This document shows positions 53,287 through 61,310 of a stretch of DNA of 64,000 bases, piece after piece. A program made the translations under genes and the position numbers. The stretch's first letter is position 1, and each line of letters starts with the position of its first letter. The notes under the pieces are model-generated. The model searched no databases. It saw nothing but the letters and a program-made list of their open reading frames with translations, and was not told where the DNA came from. The DNA comes from Haematobacter genomosp. 1 (GTDB lineage: Bacteria > Pseudomonadota > Alphaproteobacteria > Rhodobacterales > Rhodobacteraceae), in assembly GCF_002196855.1 (NCBI RefSeq), contig NZ_NIPW01000022.1, forward strand, positions 1 to 64,000, in the 5' to 3' direction.

Positions 53287-54081
53287 TCAGCCCCCGACTC
53301 GGCCGGTCAGGCTCCGTGCGATATCGGTCAGGCGCGGCCGGACTTCCGAGAGCAGGAAGTCCGGCGGGGTCATCACGGTCGGCGCGCCGCAGTTCAGCAC
53401 CATCGGCGGCAGCCCGCCACCGGGGTGAAAGCCCACCGCGATGCCGCTCACCTTTTCCTGCCAATCGCCAAAGGCGGTGGCGCAGCCATATTGCTCGTAA
53501 TCCCGCAGACCCTTCTCGATCCCCGCGCGCAACCGGGGCCAGGCGCTTTCGTCGATGGCGCGAATCTCGTCCATCAGATCGTCCCGTTCACGGCTGTCGC
53601 AGACGGCGAGATAGGCCCGCCCCATGGCACTGCGGCTGAGCGACATCCGGGTGCCGATTTCCACGTTCAGAAGGATGGTCGCCCTGCCGTGGCAGCATTC
53701 GACATAGCGCATGGAGAGCCTGTCCCGCACCCCCAGCCCGGCAGAGGCATTGGCGAAATGGGCCAGATCCTGCAACCTTTCCCGCGCCAGCGCCCGGATG
53801 TTCAGCCCCCCGAGCACCACGGAGGCCAGCCCCATGAGCGCCGGGCCGTGCCGGTATTTGCCATGCGCCTCCGAATAGGTGAGATACCCCCGGCGGGTCA
53901 GCGTATGCGTCAACCGCGAGACGGTGGACTTGGGCAGGCCGCAGCGTTCGGCGATCTCCGTATTGCCCAGAAACTCCTCCCCCCGCTTGAAGCTGGACAG
54001 AACATCCAGCCCGCGCGCCAGGGCGGTGATGAAGCTCCTGTCGTCTTCCTCGGAGGAAAAATTCTGGGATCGGCTTGCCAC
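53287..54081 (-). CDS. IclR-family regulator 2 of the acid catabolic region
   Basis: Predicted 264 aa from a GTG start at 54081, set by AAGGAG 6 bases upstream and by where the family begins. The winged helix (EFLGNTEIAERCGLPKSTVSRLTHTLTRRGYL) and effector domain (SRSAMGRAYLAVCDSRER, MVLNCGAPTVMTPPDFLLSE) are close in pattern to IclR 1. It is divergent from the beta-oxidation operon, with operator C in the gap. The long open frame beyond the start runs antisense to the hydratase gene and is an artefact. Confidence 0.87.
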   Translation of the reverse strand: MASRSQNFSSEEDDRSFITALARGLDVLSSFKRGEEFLGNTEIAERCGLPKSTVSRLTHTLTRRGYLTYSEAHGKYRHGPALMGLASVVLGGLNIRALARERLQDLAHFANASAGLGVRDRLSMRYVECCHGRATILLNVEIGTRMSLSRSAMGRAYLAVCDSRERDDLMDEIRAIDESAWPRLRAGIEKGLRDYEQYGCATAFGDWQEKVSGIAVGFHPGGGLPPMVLNCGAPTVMTPPDFLLSEVRPRLTDIARSLTGRVGG

Positions 54082-54237
54082 TGACTGCTCCTTGCGATGA
54101 AGTTCCCATTTGTCCGCAGCGTCACATCGAGTCAACGCAATTCCGTCAGGTGGAACAATACACGCCCAATAAAGCGGCGACTTGGGGTTTGACACTGCGC
54201 GATTTTGGGAGCACAAATTCCGACCAGCAGATAATTG

Positions 54238-54252
54238 TTCTGCACAGCGGAA
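54238..54252. promoter_or_regulatory. IclR-like operator C
   Basis: TTCTGC-ACA-GCGGAA, one mismatch from a perfect palindrome, flanked by G and C that extend it to 17 bp. It lies 16-30 bases before the start of the beta-oxidation operon. The same family as operators A and B. Confidence 0.7.
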
Positions 54253-54267
54253 CGTGGAGGAAATGCC

Positions 54268-56376
54268 GTGAACGATTCGACGATGCCCGCAGCCGAAGCC
54301 ACCAGCTATGCCGCCGAAGGGGGCGTCGCGCTGATCACGCTGACCTCTCCGCCGGTGAATGCGCTTTCGGCGAAGATGCGGCAGGGCATCCTCGACGGTC
54401 TTGCCCGCGCGGGGGCCGACCCGGACGTGCGCGCCGTGGTGATCACGGGCGCGGGCCGGATCTTCTGCGCCGGGGCGGATATCACGGAATTCGGCAAACC
54501 GCCGGTCGCGCCCACTCTGCCCGATTTGCTCTCCGGGGTGGAGGAAAGCGTCAAGCCCGTCGTCGCCGCCGTCAACGGCGCGGCGCTCGGGGGTGGATGT
54601 GAGCTCACGCTGGCCTGTCATGGCCGCGTGGGCTCCGCCGCCGCGGCGATCGGTCTGCCGGAGATCAAGCTTGGCATCATTCCGGGTGCGGGCGGCACGC
54701 AGCGTCTGCCCCGCATCCTCGCGCCCGCCGATGCCTTCGCCATGATGCTGAAGGGCGATCCGGTGAAGGCGCCGAAAGCGAAGGCGCTCGGCCTGCTGGA
54801 CGAGGTGGTGGAGGCCGATGATCTGCTTCCCGCCGCGCGCCGTCTCGCACTGGCCTTCGCCGACAAGGGCGATTGGCCCGTGACCGGCCAGCGCCGCGTC
54901 GAGAGCAGCCCGGAGGCCCGCGCGGCCTTTGACGCGGCTGCCGCCGAGGCGCGGAAGAAATCCGGCGACCTGCTGAATACCGGCGCGCTGATCCGCTCGG
55001 TGGAAGCCGCCTTCGACAAGCCGCTTGCCGAGGGCCTCGCCGTGGAGCGGGAGGAGTTCAAGACCCTCGTCGCTTCCGATCAGTCGAAGGCGCTGCGCCA
55101 CGTCTTCTTCGCCGAGCGCGCCGCCGGCCGTGTGCCGGGTATCGGCAAGGACGTGAAGCCCCGCAAGGTGGAGAAGGTCGCCGTGATCGGCGCCGGCACG
55201 ATGGGCGCGGGCATCTCCATGGCCTTTGCCAATGCGGGGATTGCGGTCCGCGTGATCGAGACGTCGGAGGAGCTGCTCGCCAAGGGGCTGGAGCGGATCC
55301 GGGGCACCTATGCGGCTTCCGTCAAGCGCGGCTCGCTGTCAGAGGCCGACCTTCAGAAGCGCATGGCGCTGATCGAGGGGCAGGTGGGCCTTTCCGCCGC
55401 CGGTGAGGCCGACATGATCATCGAGGCCGCTTTCGAGGATATGGGCGTCAAGCGCGAGATCTTCGGGGAGCTGGCCCGCGTGGCCAAGCCGGGCGCGGTG
55501 ATCGCGACCAATACATCCTATCTCGACGTGAACGAAATTGCTGCCGCCGCGCCGGGACGCGAGGCGGATGTGATCGGGCTGCACTTCTTCTCCCCCGCCA
55601 ATGTGATGCGGCTCTTGGAGGTTGTGCGCGGCGACAGGACCGCGCCGGATGTGCTGGAAACCGGCCTGACCATCGGGCGCAAGATCGGAAAGCTGCCCGT
55701 GGTCTCCGGTGTCTGCTTCGGCTTCATCGGCAACCGGATGCTGGCCCAGCGGACCCGCGCGGCGGAGCGTCTGCTCCTGTCCGGCGTCAGCCCGTCGGAG
55801 GTCGATGACGCGATCACCGGCTTCGGTTTCCGCATGGGGCAGTTCGCCATGCTGGACCTTGCGGGCATCGACATCGGCTGGCGCACGCGCAAGGCGTTCG
55901 GCGGCTTCGCCCCGATCGGCGACCGGCTGGCGGAGATGGGGCGGTTCGGACAGAAGACGGGCCGCGGCTTCTACCTTTACCCGGAAGGCGCGCGGAAGGG
56001 CGTGCCGGACCCGGAAGTAACTCAGATCATCGCCGAGGAGGCGAAGGCCCGCGGTGTCTCGCCCGAGACGCTGACCGGCGATGAGATCGTGGAGCGCCTG
56101 TTCTACCCGATGGTGAACGAGGGTGCCCGCATTCTGGAGGAGGGGATTTCCTACCGCCCCTCCGACATCGACCTTGTCTGGATCAACGGCTACGGCTGGC
56201 CCTCCTGGACGGGCGGGCCGATGTTCTGGGCCGATGGCGTCGGGCTCGACAGGATCGTGGCCTCGCTCGAGGCGCAGGCGAAGCGGTTCGACGCGCCGGA
56301 ACTGGAACCTGCGCCACTGCTCCGCCGTCTTGCCGAAGAAGGCAAGGGTTTCCAATCGCTTAAGGAAGGCGCGTGA
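54268..56376 (+). CDS. Fused enoyl-CoA hydratase / 3-hydroxyacyl-CoA dehydrogenase
   Basis: Predicted 702 aa, FadJ/PimF-like. Residues 1 to about 200 are a crotonase domain (FCAGADITEFG, GAALGGGCELTLACH with oxyanion glycines, GLPEIKLGIIPGAGGTQ). The NAD-binding domain starts with VAVIGAGTMGAGISMAFANAG near 305, and GLHFFSPANVMRLLEVV and two C-terminal dehydrogenase domains follow. It performs hydration and NAD-dependent oxidation in one protein. A GTG start at 54268 follows GGAGGAAATGCC. First gene of a five-gene operon. Confidence 0.92.
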   Translation: MNDSTMPAAEATSYAAEGGVALITLTSPPVNALSAKMRQGILDGLARAGADPDVRAVVITGAGRIFCAGADITEFGKPPVAPTLPDLLSGVEESVKPVVAAVNGAALGGGCELTLACHGRVGSAAAAIGLPEIKLGIIPGAGGTQRLPRILAPADAFAMMLKGDPVKAPKAKALGLLDEVVEADDLLPAARRLALAFADKGDWPVTGQRRVESSPEARAAFDAAAAEARKKSGDLLNTGALIRSVEAAFDKPLAEGLAVEREEFKTLVASDQSKALRHVFFAERAAGRVPGIGKDVKPRKVEKVAVIGAGTMGAGISMAFANAGIAVRVIETSEELLAKGLERIRGTYAASVKRGSLSEADLQKRMALIEGQVGLSAAGEADMIIEAAFEDMGVKREIFGELARVAKPGAVIATNTSYLDVNEIAAAAPGREADVIGLHFFSPANVMRLLEVVRGDRTAPDVLETGLTIGRKIGKLPVVSGVCFGFIGNRMLAQRTRAAERLLLSGVSPSEVDDAITGFGFRMGQFAMLDLAGIDIGWRTRKAFGGFAPIGDRLAEMGRFGQKTGRGFYLYPEGARKGVPDPEVTQIIAEEAKARGVSPETLTGDEIVERLFYPMVNEGARILEEGISYRPSDIDLVWINGYGWPSWTGGPMFWADGVGLDRIVASLEAQAKRFDAPELEPAPLLRRLAEEGKGFQSLKEGA

Positions 56377-56397
56377 GCGCCTTTCGGGGAGAGATAC

Positions 56398-57582
56398 ATG
56401 ACTGAAGCGGTAATCGTTTCCACGGCGCGCACGCCGGTCGGCAAGGCGCATCGCGGGAGTTTCAACCTGACGCGCGGGGCGGACATGGCCTCCCACGCCA
56501 TCCGCGCCGCGCTTGCCAAGGCCGCGGTGGAGCCGGAGGCGGTGGAGGAGGTCGTGCTCGGCACCGGCTATCCCGAAGCGGCGACGGGCGGGAACGTCGC
56601 GCGCCACGCTGCGATCATGGCCGGTATCCCCGTCCAGTCCTCGGGCGTGACGGTGAGCCGGTTCTGCGCCTCGGGGCTGGAGGCGGTGGCCGCCGCCGCC
56701 GCCCGGATTACCCGGGACGGCACGCCGGTCGCCGTGGCGGGGGGTGTAGAATCCATCAGCCTCGTTCAGCCGGTGACCCGGCGCGACCTGGTGCAGAACC
56801 CCTGGCTGATGGAGCACAAGCCCGACATCTACATCTCCATGATCGAGACGGCGGACAACGTCGCCCGCCGCTACCAGATCAGCCGCGAGGAGCAGGACCG
56901 CTTTTCGCTGGAAAGCCAGCGCCGCACCGCCGCCGCACAGGAAGCGGGCCGGTTCGACGACGAGATCGTCCCCATGGACGTGACCTTTCAGGTGACGGAC
57001 AAGGCCACCGGCGAAACCACCACCCGCGCGGGGCGGATCGCGATGGATGAGGGCAACCGGCCCGACACTACCTATGAGGGGCTGGCAAAGCTGAAACCCG
57101 TGCGGGGTGAGGATGAGTTCGTCACCGCCGGCAATGCGAGCCAGCTTTCCGACGGCGCCTCCGCGCTGATCCTGATGTCGGATGTGGAGGCGCAGGCCCG
57201 CGGGCTGCAACCGCTCGGCACCTTCCGGGGGTATGCCACGGCTGGATGCGAGCCGGACGAAATGGGCATCGGCCCGGTCTTTGCCGTGCCCCGCCTGCTG
57301 GAACGTCACGGGCTGACCGTGAACGACATCGACCTGTGGGAGCTAAACGAGGCCTTCGCCTCGCAATCGCTCTACTGCATCCGCACGCTGGGGCTGGACC
57401 CGGAGAAGGTGAACGTCAACGGCGGGGCCATCGCCATCGGCCATCCCTTTGGCATGTCGGGTGCCCGTCTTGCGGGCCACGCTTTGATCGAGGGCAAGCG
57501 CCGGGGGGCAAAGCTCGCGGTCGTCACAATGTGTATCGCCGGCGGCATGGGTGCGGCCGGTCTTTTCGAAATCGGGAGCTGA
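56398..57582 (+). CDS. Acetyl-CoA acyltransferase (thiolase)
   Basis: Predicted 394 aa. Nucleophile Cys90 in [10 protein letters not shown], the [16 protein letters not shown] histidine region near 345 and the second Cys in [15 protein letters not shown] near the end define a degradative thiolase. It cleaves the 3-ketoacyl-CoA made by the fused hydratase/dehydrogenase and releases acetyl-CoA. It corresponds to PimB in position. The gap to the preceding gene is 21 bases and to the next 2. Confidence 0.92.
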   Translation: MTEAVIVSTARTPVGKAHRGSFNLTRGADMASHAIRAALAKAAVEPEAVEEVVLGTGYPEAATGGNVARHAAIMAGIPVQSSGVTVSRFCASGLEAVAAAAARITRDGTPVAVAGGVESISLVQPVTRRDLVQNPWLMEHKPDIYISMIETADNVARRYQISREEQDRFSLESQRRTAAAQEAGRFDDEIVPMDVTFQVTDKATGETTTRAGRIAMDEGNRPDTTYEGLAKLKPVRGEDEFVTAGNASQLSDGASALILMSDVEAQARGLQPLGTFRGYATAGCEPDEMGIGPVFAVPRLLERHGLTVNDIDLWELNEAFASQSLYCIRTLGLDPEKVNVNGGAIAIGHPFGMSGARLAGHALIEGKRRGAKLAVVTMCIAGGMGAAGLFEIGS

Positions 57583-57584
57583 GC

Positions 57585-58778
57585 ATGGATCTTCGTTTCA
57601 CCCCTGAGGAAAACGCGTTCCGCGCCGAGGTGCGGGAGTTTCTCCGCAAGGAAATCCCGGAGGAGATCCGTGAAAAGGTCTCCGCCGGACGGAAGCTCAC
57701 GCGGGAGGATATCGTCACCTCGCAGCGCATTCTGAACAAGAAGGGCTGGGCGGTGGCGCACTGGCCGCTGGAATGGGGCGGTCAGCCGTGGTCGCCGATC
57801 CAGCGCTACATCTTCACCGAGGAACTCCAGCAGGCCGCCGTGCCGCTGCCGTTGCAGTTCAACTGCTACATGGTCGGCCCGGTGATCGCCGCGTTCGGCA
57901 ATGAAGAGCAGAAGAAGCGCTTCCTGCCCGCAACGGCCAATCTCGACATCTGGTGGTGTCAGGGCTTCTCCGAACCGGGTGCGGGTTCCGACCTTGCCAG
58001 CCTCAAGACGCGCGCGGTCAGGGACGGGGACCATTACGTCGTCAACGGTCAGAAGACGTGGACGACGCTCGGCCAGTATGCCGACTGGATCTTCTGCCTC
58101 GTGCGGACCAACACGGAGGTGAAGAAGCAGCAGGGCATCTCCTTCCTGCTCATCGACATGAAGACGCCGGGCGTTACCGTCCGTCCGATCATCACCATCG
58201 AGGGCCATCACGAGGTCAACGAGGTGTTCTTCGACGACGTGCGCGTCCCGGTGGAGAACCTCGTCGGCGAGGAGAACAAGGGCTGGGACTATGCCAAGTT
58301 CCTGCTCGCCAACGAACGCTCCGGCATCGCCCGCATCGGCATGACCAAGGAGCGCATCGGACGGATCAAACGGCTTGCCCGCGAGGTGCCGAACGGCACC
58401 GGCACCATGTGGGAGGACGGCGATTTCCGCGCCCGTCTGTCGCAGGTGGAGATCGAGCTGAAGGCGCTGGAGATCACCAACATGCGCGTGATCGCCAATC
58501 AGATGAAGTCGGGCTCCGACAAGCCGGACCCGGCGTCGTCCATCCTGAAGATCAAAGGGTCGGAGCTTCAGCAGGCTTCCACCGAACTGCTGCTGGAGCT
58601 TGCGGGCCCCTATGCGGCGGTCGGGCCGGACCGGGCGGGCGAGGGCAACGAACTGCCCGATTTCGACTGGGCTGACGGGGCGGCGGCGCTTTATTTCAAC
58701 AACCGCAAGGTCTCGATCTACGGCGGATCGAACGAGATCCAGCACAACGTGATCGCCAAGGCGATTCTCGGGCTTTAA
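57585..58778 (+). CDS. Acyl-CoA dehydrogenase, large-type subunit (PimC-like)
   Basis: Predicted 397 aa. [23 protein letters not shown] near 130 (FAD-binding) and the C-terminal [20 protein letters not shown] are clear. The YEGT-type catalytic glutamate of classical medium-chain enzymes is replaced by GGSNEI, as in several heteromeric acyl-CoA dehydrogenases. Together with the next gene it resembles the PimC/PimD pair acting on pimeloyl-CoA or cyclic acyl-CoAs. It starts 2 bases after the thiolase stop. Confidence 0.9.
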   Translation: MDLRFTPEENAFRAEVREFLRKEIPEEIREKVSAGRKLTREDIVTSQRILNKKGWAVAHWPLEWGGQPWSPIQRYIFTEELQQAAVPLPLQFNCYMVGPVIAAFGNEEQKKRFLPATANLDIWWCQGFSEPGAGSDLASLKTRAVRDGDHYVVNGQKTWTTLGQYADWIFCLVRTNTEVKKQQGISFLLIDMKTPGVTVRPIITIEGHHEVNEVFFDDVRVPVENLVGEENKGWDYAKFLLANERSGIARIGMTKERIGRIKRLAREVPNGTGTMWEDGDFRARLSQVEIELKALEITNMRVIANQMKSGSDKPDPASSILKIKGSELQQASTELLLELAGPYAAVGPDRAGEGNELPDFDWADGAAALYFNNRKVSIYGGSNEIQHNVIAKAILGL

Positions 58779-58789
58779 GGGGGCGAGCG

Positions 58790-59944
58790 ATGGACTTCGA
58801 TTTCACCAGCGAGCAATCGCAGCTCAAGGACAGCGTGGACCGGTTCCTTGCCGCGCGCTACGGCTCCCTTGAGGACCGGGAAAAGAACCGCAGGCATACG
58901 GGCGGCTTCGACCCGGCGATCTGGGCGGGCTATGCGGAACTCGGCCTGCTGGGCATGCCGTTCTCCGAGGAGGACGGCGGCTTCGGCGGTGGTCCGGTGG
59001 AAACCATGATCGCCATGGAGGCGGTCGGCCGGACCCTCGCGCTGGAGCCCTATCTGTCGACGGGCGTTCTGGGGGCCACCGCGCTGCGTCTGGCCGGGAA
59101 CGCCCGGCAGAAGGAGACGCTGATCCCCGAGGTGGCGGAGGGCAATCTCCGCCTGTCGCTCGCCTTTCAGGAGCCGCAGGCGCGCTACGACCTGTTCGAC
59201 GTGGCGACACGTGCGGAAGCGCAGGGCGCGGGCTTTGTCCTGACCGGGCGGAAGGAACTGGTGCTGAACGGCGATACGGCGGGGCTTTTCATCGTCTCGG
59301 CGCGCACGGCGGGCGAGCGGCGGGACGAAAGCGGCATCACGCTGTTCCTCGTCCCCGCCGACCGTGAGGGCGTGACGGTGCGGGGCTATGTCTCGCAGGA
59401 TGGCGGGCGGCTGGCCGATGTGGACTTCTCCGGCGTGAAACTCGCGGCGGAGGACGTTCTGGGCCAGGTCGGGCAGGGCTATCCGGTGCTGGAGCGGGTG
59501 GGTGAGGCGGGCATCGCCGCGCTGGCCGCCGAAGCGGTCGGCGCGATGGAGGCGCTGCACGGGCTGACGGTCGATTACCTCAAGACCCGCAACCAGTTCG
59601 GCGTCGCCATCGGCTCCTTCCAGGTGTTGCAGCACAAGGCGGTGGACATGCTGCTGATGGTGGAGCAGGCCCGGTCCATGGCCTATTACGCCGCGATGAT
59701 GGTGGAGGCGGAGGATGCCGCCGAACGCCGCGCCGCGCTGTCGGCGGTGAAGGTGCAGATCAACCGCTCTGCCCGCTTCGTCGGCCAGACGGCGGTACAG
59801 CTTCACGGCGGCATCGGCATGACGATGGAATATCTGGGCGCGCATTACTTCAAGCGGCTCGCCATCATCGAAACGCAGTTCGGCGACACGGCCTATCACC
59901 TCGCGCGGGTGACGGATGCCGGTGGCCTGATCGCGGCGGCCTGA
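58790..59944 (+). CDS. Acyl-CoA dehydrogenase, small-type subunit (PimD-like)
   Basis: Predicted 384 aa. Weaker FAD loop ([15 protein letters not shown]) than its neighbour, with the C-terminal [24 protein letters not shown] typical of the group. Two unlike acyl-CoA dehydrogenases side by side usually form a heterotetramer with one active site per pair. The gap of 11 bases supports co-expression. Removes two hydrogens from the acyl-CoA, passing electrons to ETF. Confidence 0.9.
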   Translation: MDFDFTSEQSQLKDSVDRFLAARYGSLEDREKNRRHTGGFDPAIWAGYAELGLLGMPFSEEDGGFGGGPVETMIAMEAVGRTLALEPYLSTGVLGATALRLAGNARQKETLIPEVAEGNLRLSLAFQEPQARYDLFDVATRAEAQGAGFVLTGRKELVLNGDTAGLFIVSARTAGERRDESGITLFLVPADREGVTVRGYVSQDGGRLADVDFSGVKLAAEDVLGQVGQGYPVLERVGEAGIAALAAEAVGAMEALHGLTVDYLKTRNQFGVAIGSFQVLQHKAVDMLLMVEQARSMAYYAAMMVEAEDAAERRAALSAVKVQINRSARFVGQTAVQLHGGIGMTMEYLGAHYFKRLAIIETQFGDTAYHLARVTDAGGLIAAA

Positions 59945-59946
59945 CG

Positions 59947-60732
59947 ATGGCGGAGTTGCGCCAGGAGCGGCAGGGGCGTGTGCTCCTGCTGACCGTCGAC
60001 GATCCGGCGACACGGAACGCGCTGACACCGGAGGTCTATCGCGGCGGGCGGGAGGCCATGGCGCTGGCGGCGAGCGATGCCTCCATCGGCGCGGTGGTGC
60101 TGACGGGGGCGGGGCCGAGCTTCTGCTCGGGCGGCAACCTCGCCGGGATCGGCGCGCGGCGTGCCTCGGGAGAGGCCGGGATCCGGGGCGGGATCGAGGA
60201 GCTGCACGATTTCATCCGTGCGATCCGCGAGGTTCCGGTGCCGGTCATCGCCGCTGTCGAAGGCTGGGCCGCCGGGGCGGGCTTTTCCCTCGCGCTCGCC
60301 TGCGACATGATGGTTGCGGCGCGGGATGCGCGCTTCATGCTGGCCTATGTGAAGGTCGGCCTCAGCCCGGATGGAGGGGCCACGGCCTCTCTCGCGCGGA
60401 TGCTGCCGCGTCAACTGCTCTCCGAGATCGCGATGGAAGGCGGTCCGGTGGAGGCGGAGCGTCTGCATGCCCTGGGTCTGGTCAACGAGCTGACCGACAA
60501 GGGAGGCGCGCTTGCAGCCGCGATGGCGCGGGCGGAGCGGCTGGCGTCCGGCCCGCGCGGGGCCATCGGCACCATCAAGGGGCTGATCTCTTCCGGGCAG
60601 GTGGTGACCTTTTCGGAACAGCTTGACCGGGAACGCGATGGCTTCGCCCGAAACGCCGTCGCGCCGGATGCGGGTGAGGGGATCAAGGCTTTCCTTGAAA
60701 AACGCAGCCCCCGCTTCGGGGCGGGCGACTGA
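59947..60732 (+). CDS. Enoyl-CoA hydratase/isomerase-family protein
   Basis: Predicted 261 aa, single crotonase domain. GPSFCSGGNLAGIG near 60 and EGWAAGAGFSLALACDMMVAA near 100 hold the oxyanion glycines; KVGLSPDGGATASLARML follows. The position of the first catalytic Glu reads less canonical (AGAGFSLA), so hydratase versus isomerase versus ring-cleavage activity cannot be told. It closes the operon, 2 bases after the second dehydrogenase. A second crotonase beside the fused one suggests a substrate needing an extra step. Confidence 0.88.
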   Translation: MAELRQERQGRVLLLTVDDPATRNALTPEVYRGGREAMALAASDASIGAVVLTGAGPSFCSGGNLAGIGARRASGEAGIRGGIEELHDFIRAIREVPVPVIAAVEGWAAGAGFSLALACDMMVAARDARFMLAYVKVGLSPDGGATASLARMLPRQLLSEIAMEGGPVEAERLHALGLVNELTDKGGALAAAMARAERLASGPRGAIGTIKGLISSGQVVTFSEQLDRERDGFARNAVAPDAGEGIKAFLEKRSPRFGAGD

Positions 60733-60753
60733 TACTTGCGGGGGCCGGGCCGG

Positions 60754-61215
60754 TCAGGCCTGGCCCTCTGCTCCATGGCTCTCTCTCCCATGGTCCCCTG
60801 CATCGTGTGCATCGGCACAAAGCGCGTGATTGCCCAGCACCTCGATCACCCGGCAATCGGCGATTGTCCCGCTGGAGCAGTGCTTGAGCATCCGCTCCAG
60901 CTCCCCCCGCAGCGCATCCAGACGTGAAATGCGCGCCTTCACCTCTCGCAGCTGACGCCGGGCGATATCGTCGGCGGCCCGGCAGGAGCGGTCAGGGTCG
61001 TCGGAGAGGTCGAGCAATTCGCGGATCGCCTCCAGGGAGAAGCCCAGATCGCGGGCGTGACGCACGAAGGCCAGACGGTCCTGCGCGGGCCGGTCATAGA
61101 GCCTGCGGTTGCCGCTGCTCCGGTCCGGCTCGGGCAGCAGGCCGATCTGCTCGTAATAGCGGATCGTCGTTACCTTGACGCCGGTCGACTTTGAAAGATC
61201 GCCAATGGTGAGCAT
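60754..61215 (-). CDS. MerR-family metal-responsive regulator (ZntR/CadR-like)
   Basis: Predicted 153 aa. The MerR helix-turn-helix (TIGDLSKSTGVKVTTIRYYEQIGLLP) is followed by the dimerisation helix. Cys78, Cys113 and Cys121 fit the ZntR/CadR/PbrR pattern (C79, C114, C124) for Zn, Cd or Pb. The tail is rich in His, Asp and Glu (CADAHDAGDHGRESHG). It is divergent from the ZntA-type ATPase and probably activates it by unwinding the 19-bp-spaced promoter between them. Confidence 0.92.
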   Translation of the reverse strand: MLTIGDLSKSTGVKVTTIRYYEQIGLLPEPDRSSGNRRLYDRPAQDRLAFVRHARDLGFSLEAIRELLDLSDDPDRSCRAADDIARRQLREVKARISRLDALRGELERMLKHCSSGTIADCRVIEVLGNHALCADAHDAGDHGRESHGAEGQA

Positions 61216-61227
61216 ACCGGTATTCTC

Positions 61228-61258
61228 TTGCTCCTCTAGTTACTGGAGGAAGTAAGAC
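61228..61258 (+). promoter_or_regulatory. MerR-type promoter/operator of the zntA gene
   Basis: TTGCTC (61228-61233) and TAAGAC (61253-61258) are 19 bp apart, the over-long spacing typical of MerR-activated promoters. An imperfect palindrome (CTCCTCTAG-TTA-CTGGAGGA) fills the spacer. Confidence 0.75.
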
Positions 61259-61310
61259 CGCGAATCGCAAGGGGCAAGATGTGCCTCGCGGACGAGCGAA
61301 GGAGCAGGGC

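Noticed and set aside
54082-55101. Long open frame continuing upstream of IclR 2
   Set aside because: Antisense to the hydratase/dehydrogenase gene with no recognisable protein; high GC keeps such frames open.
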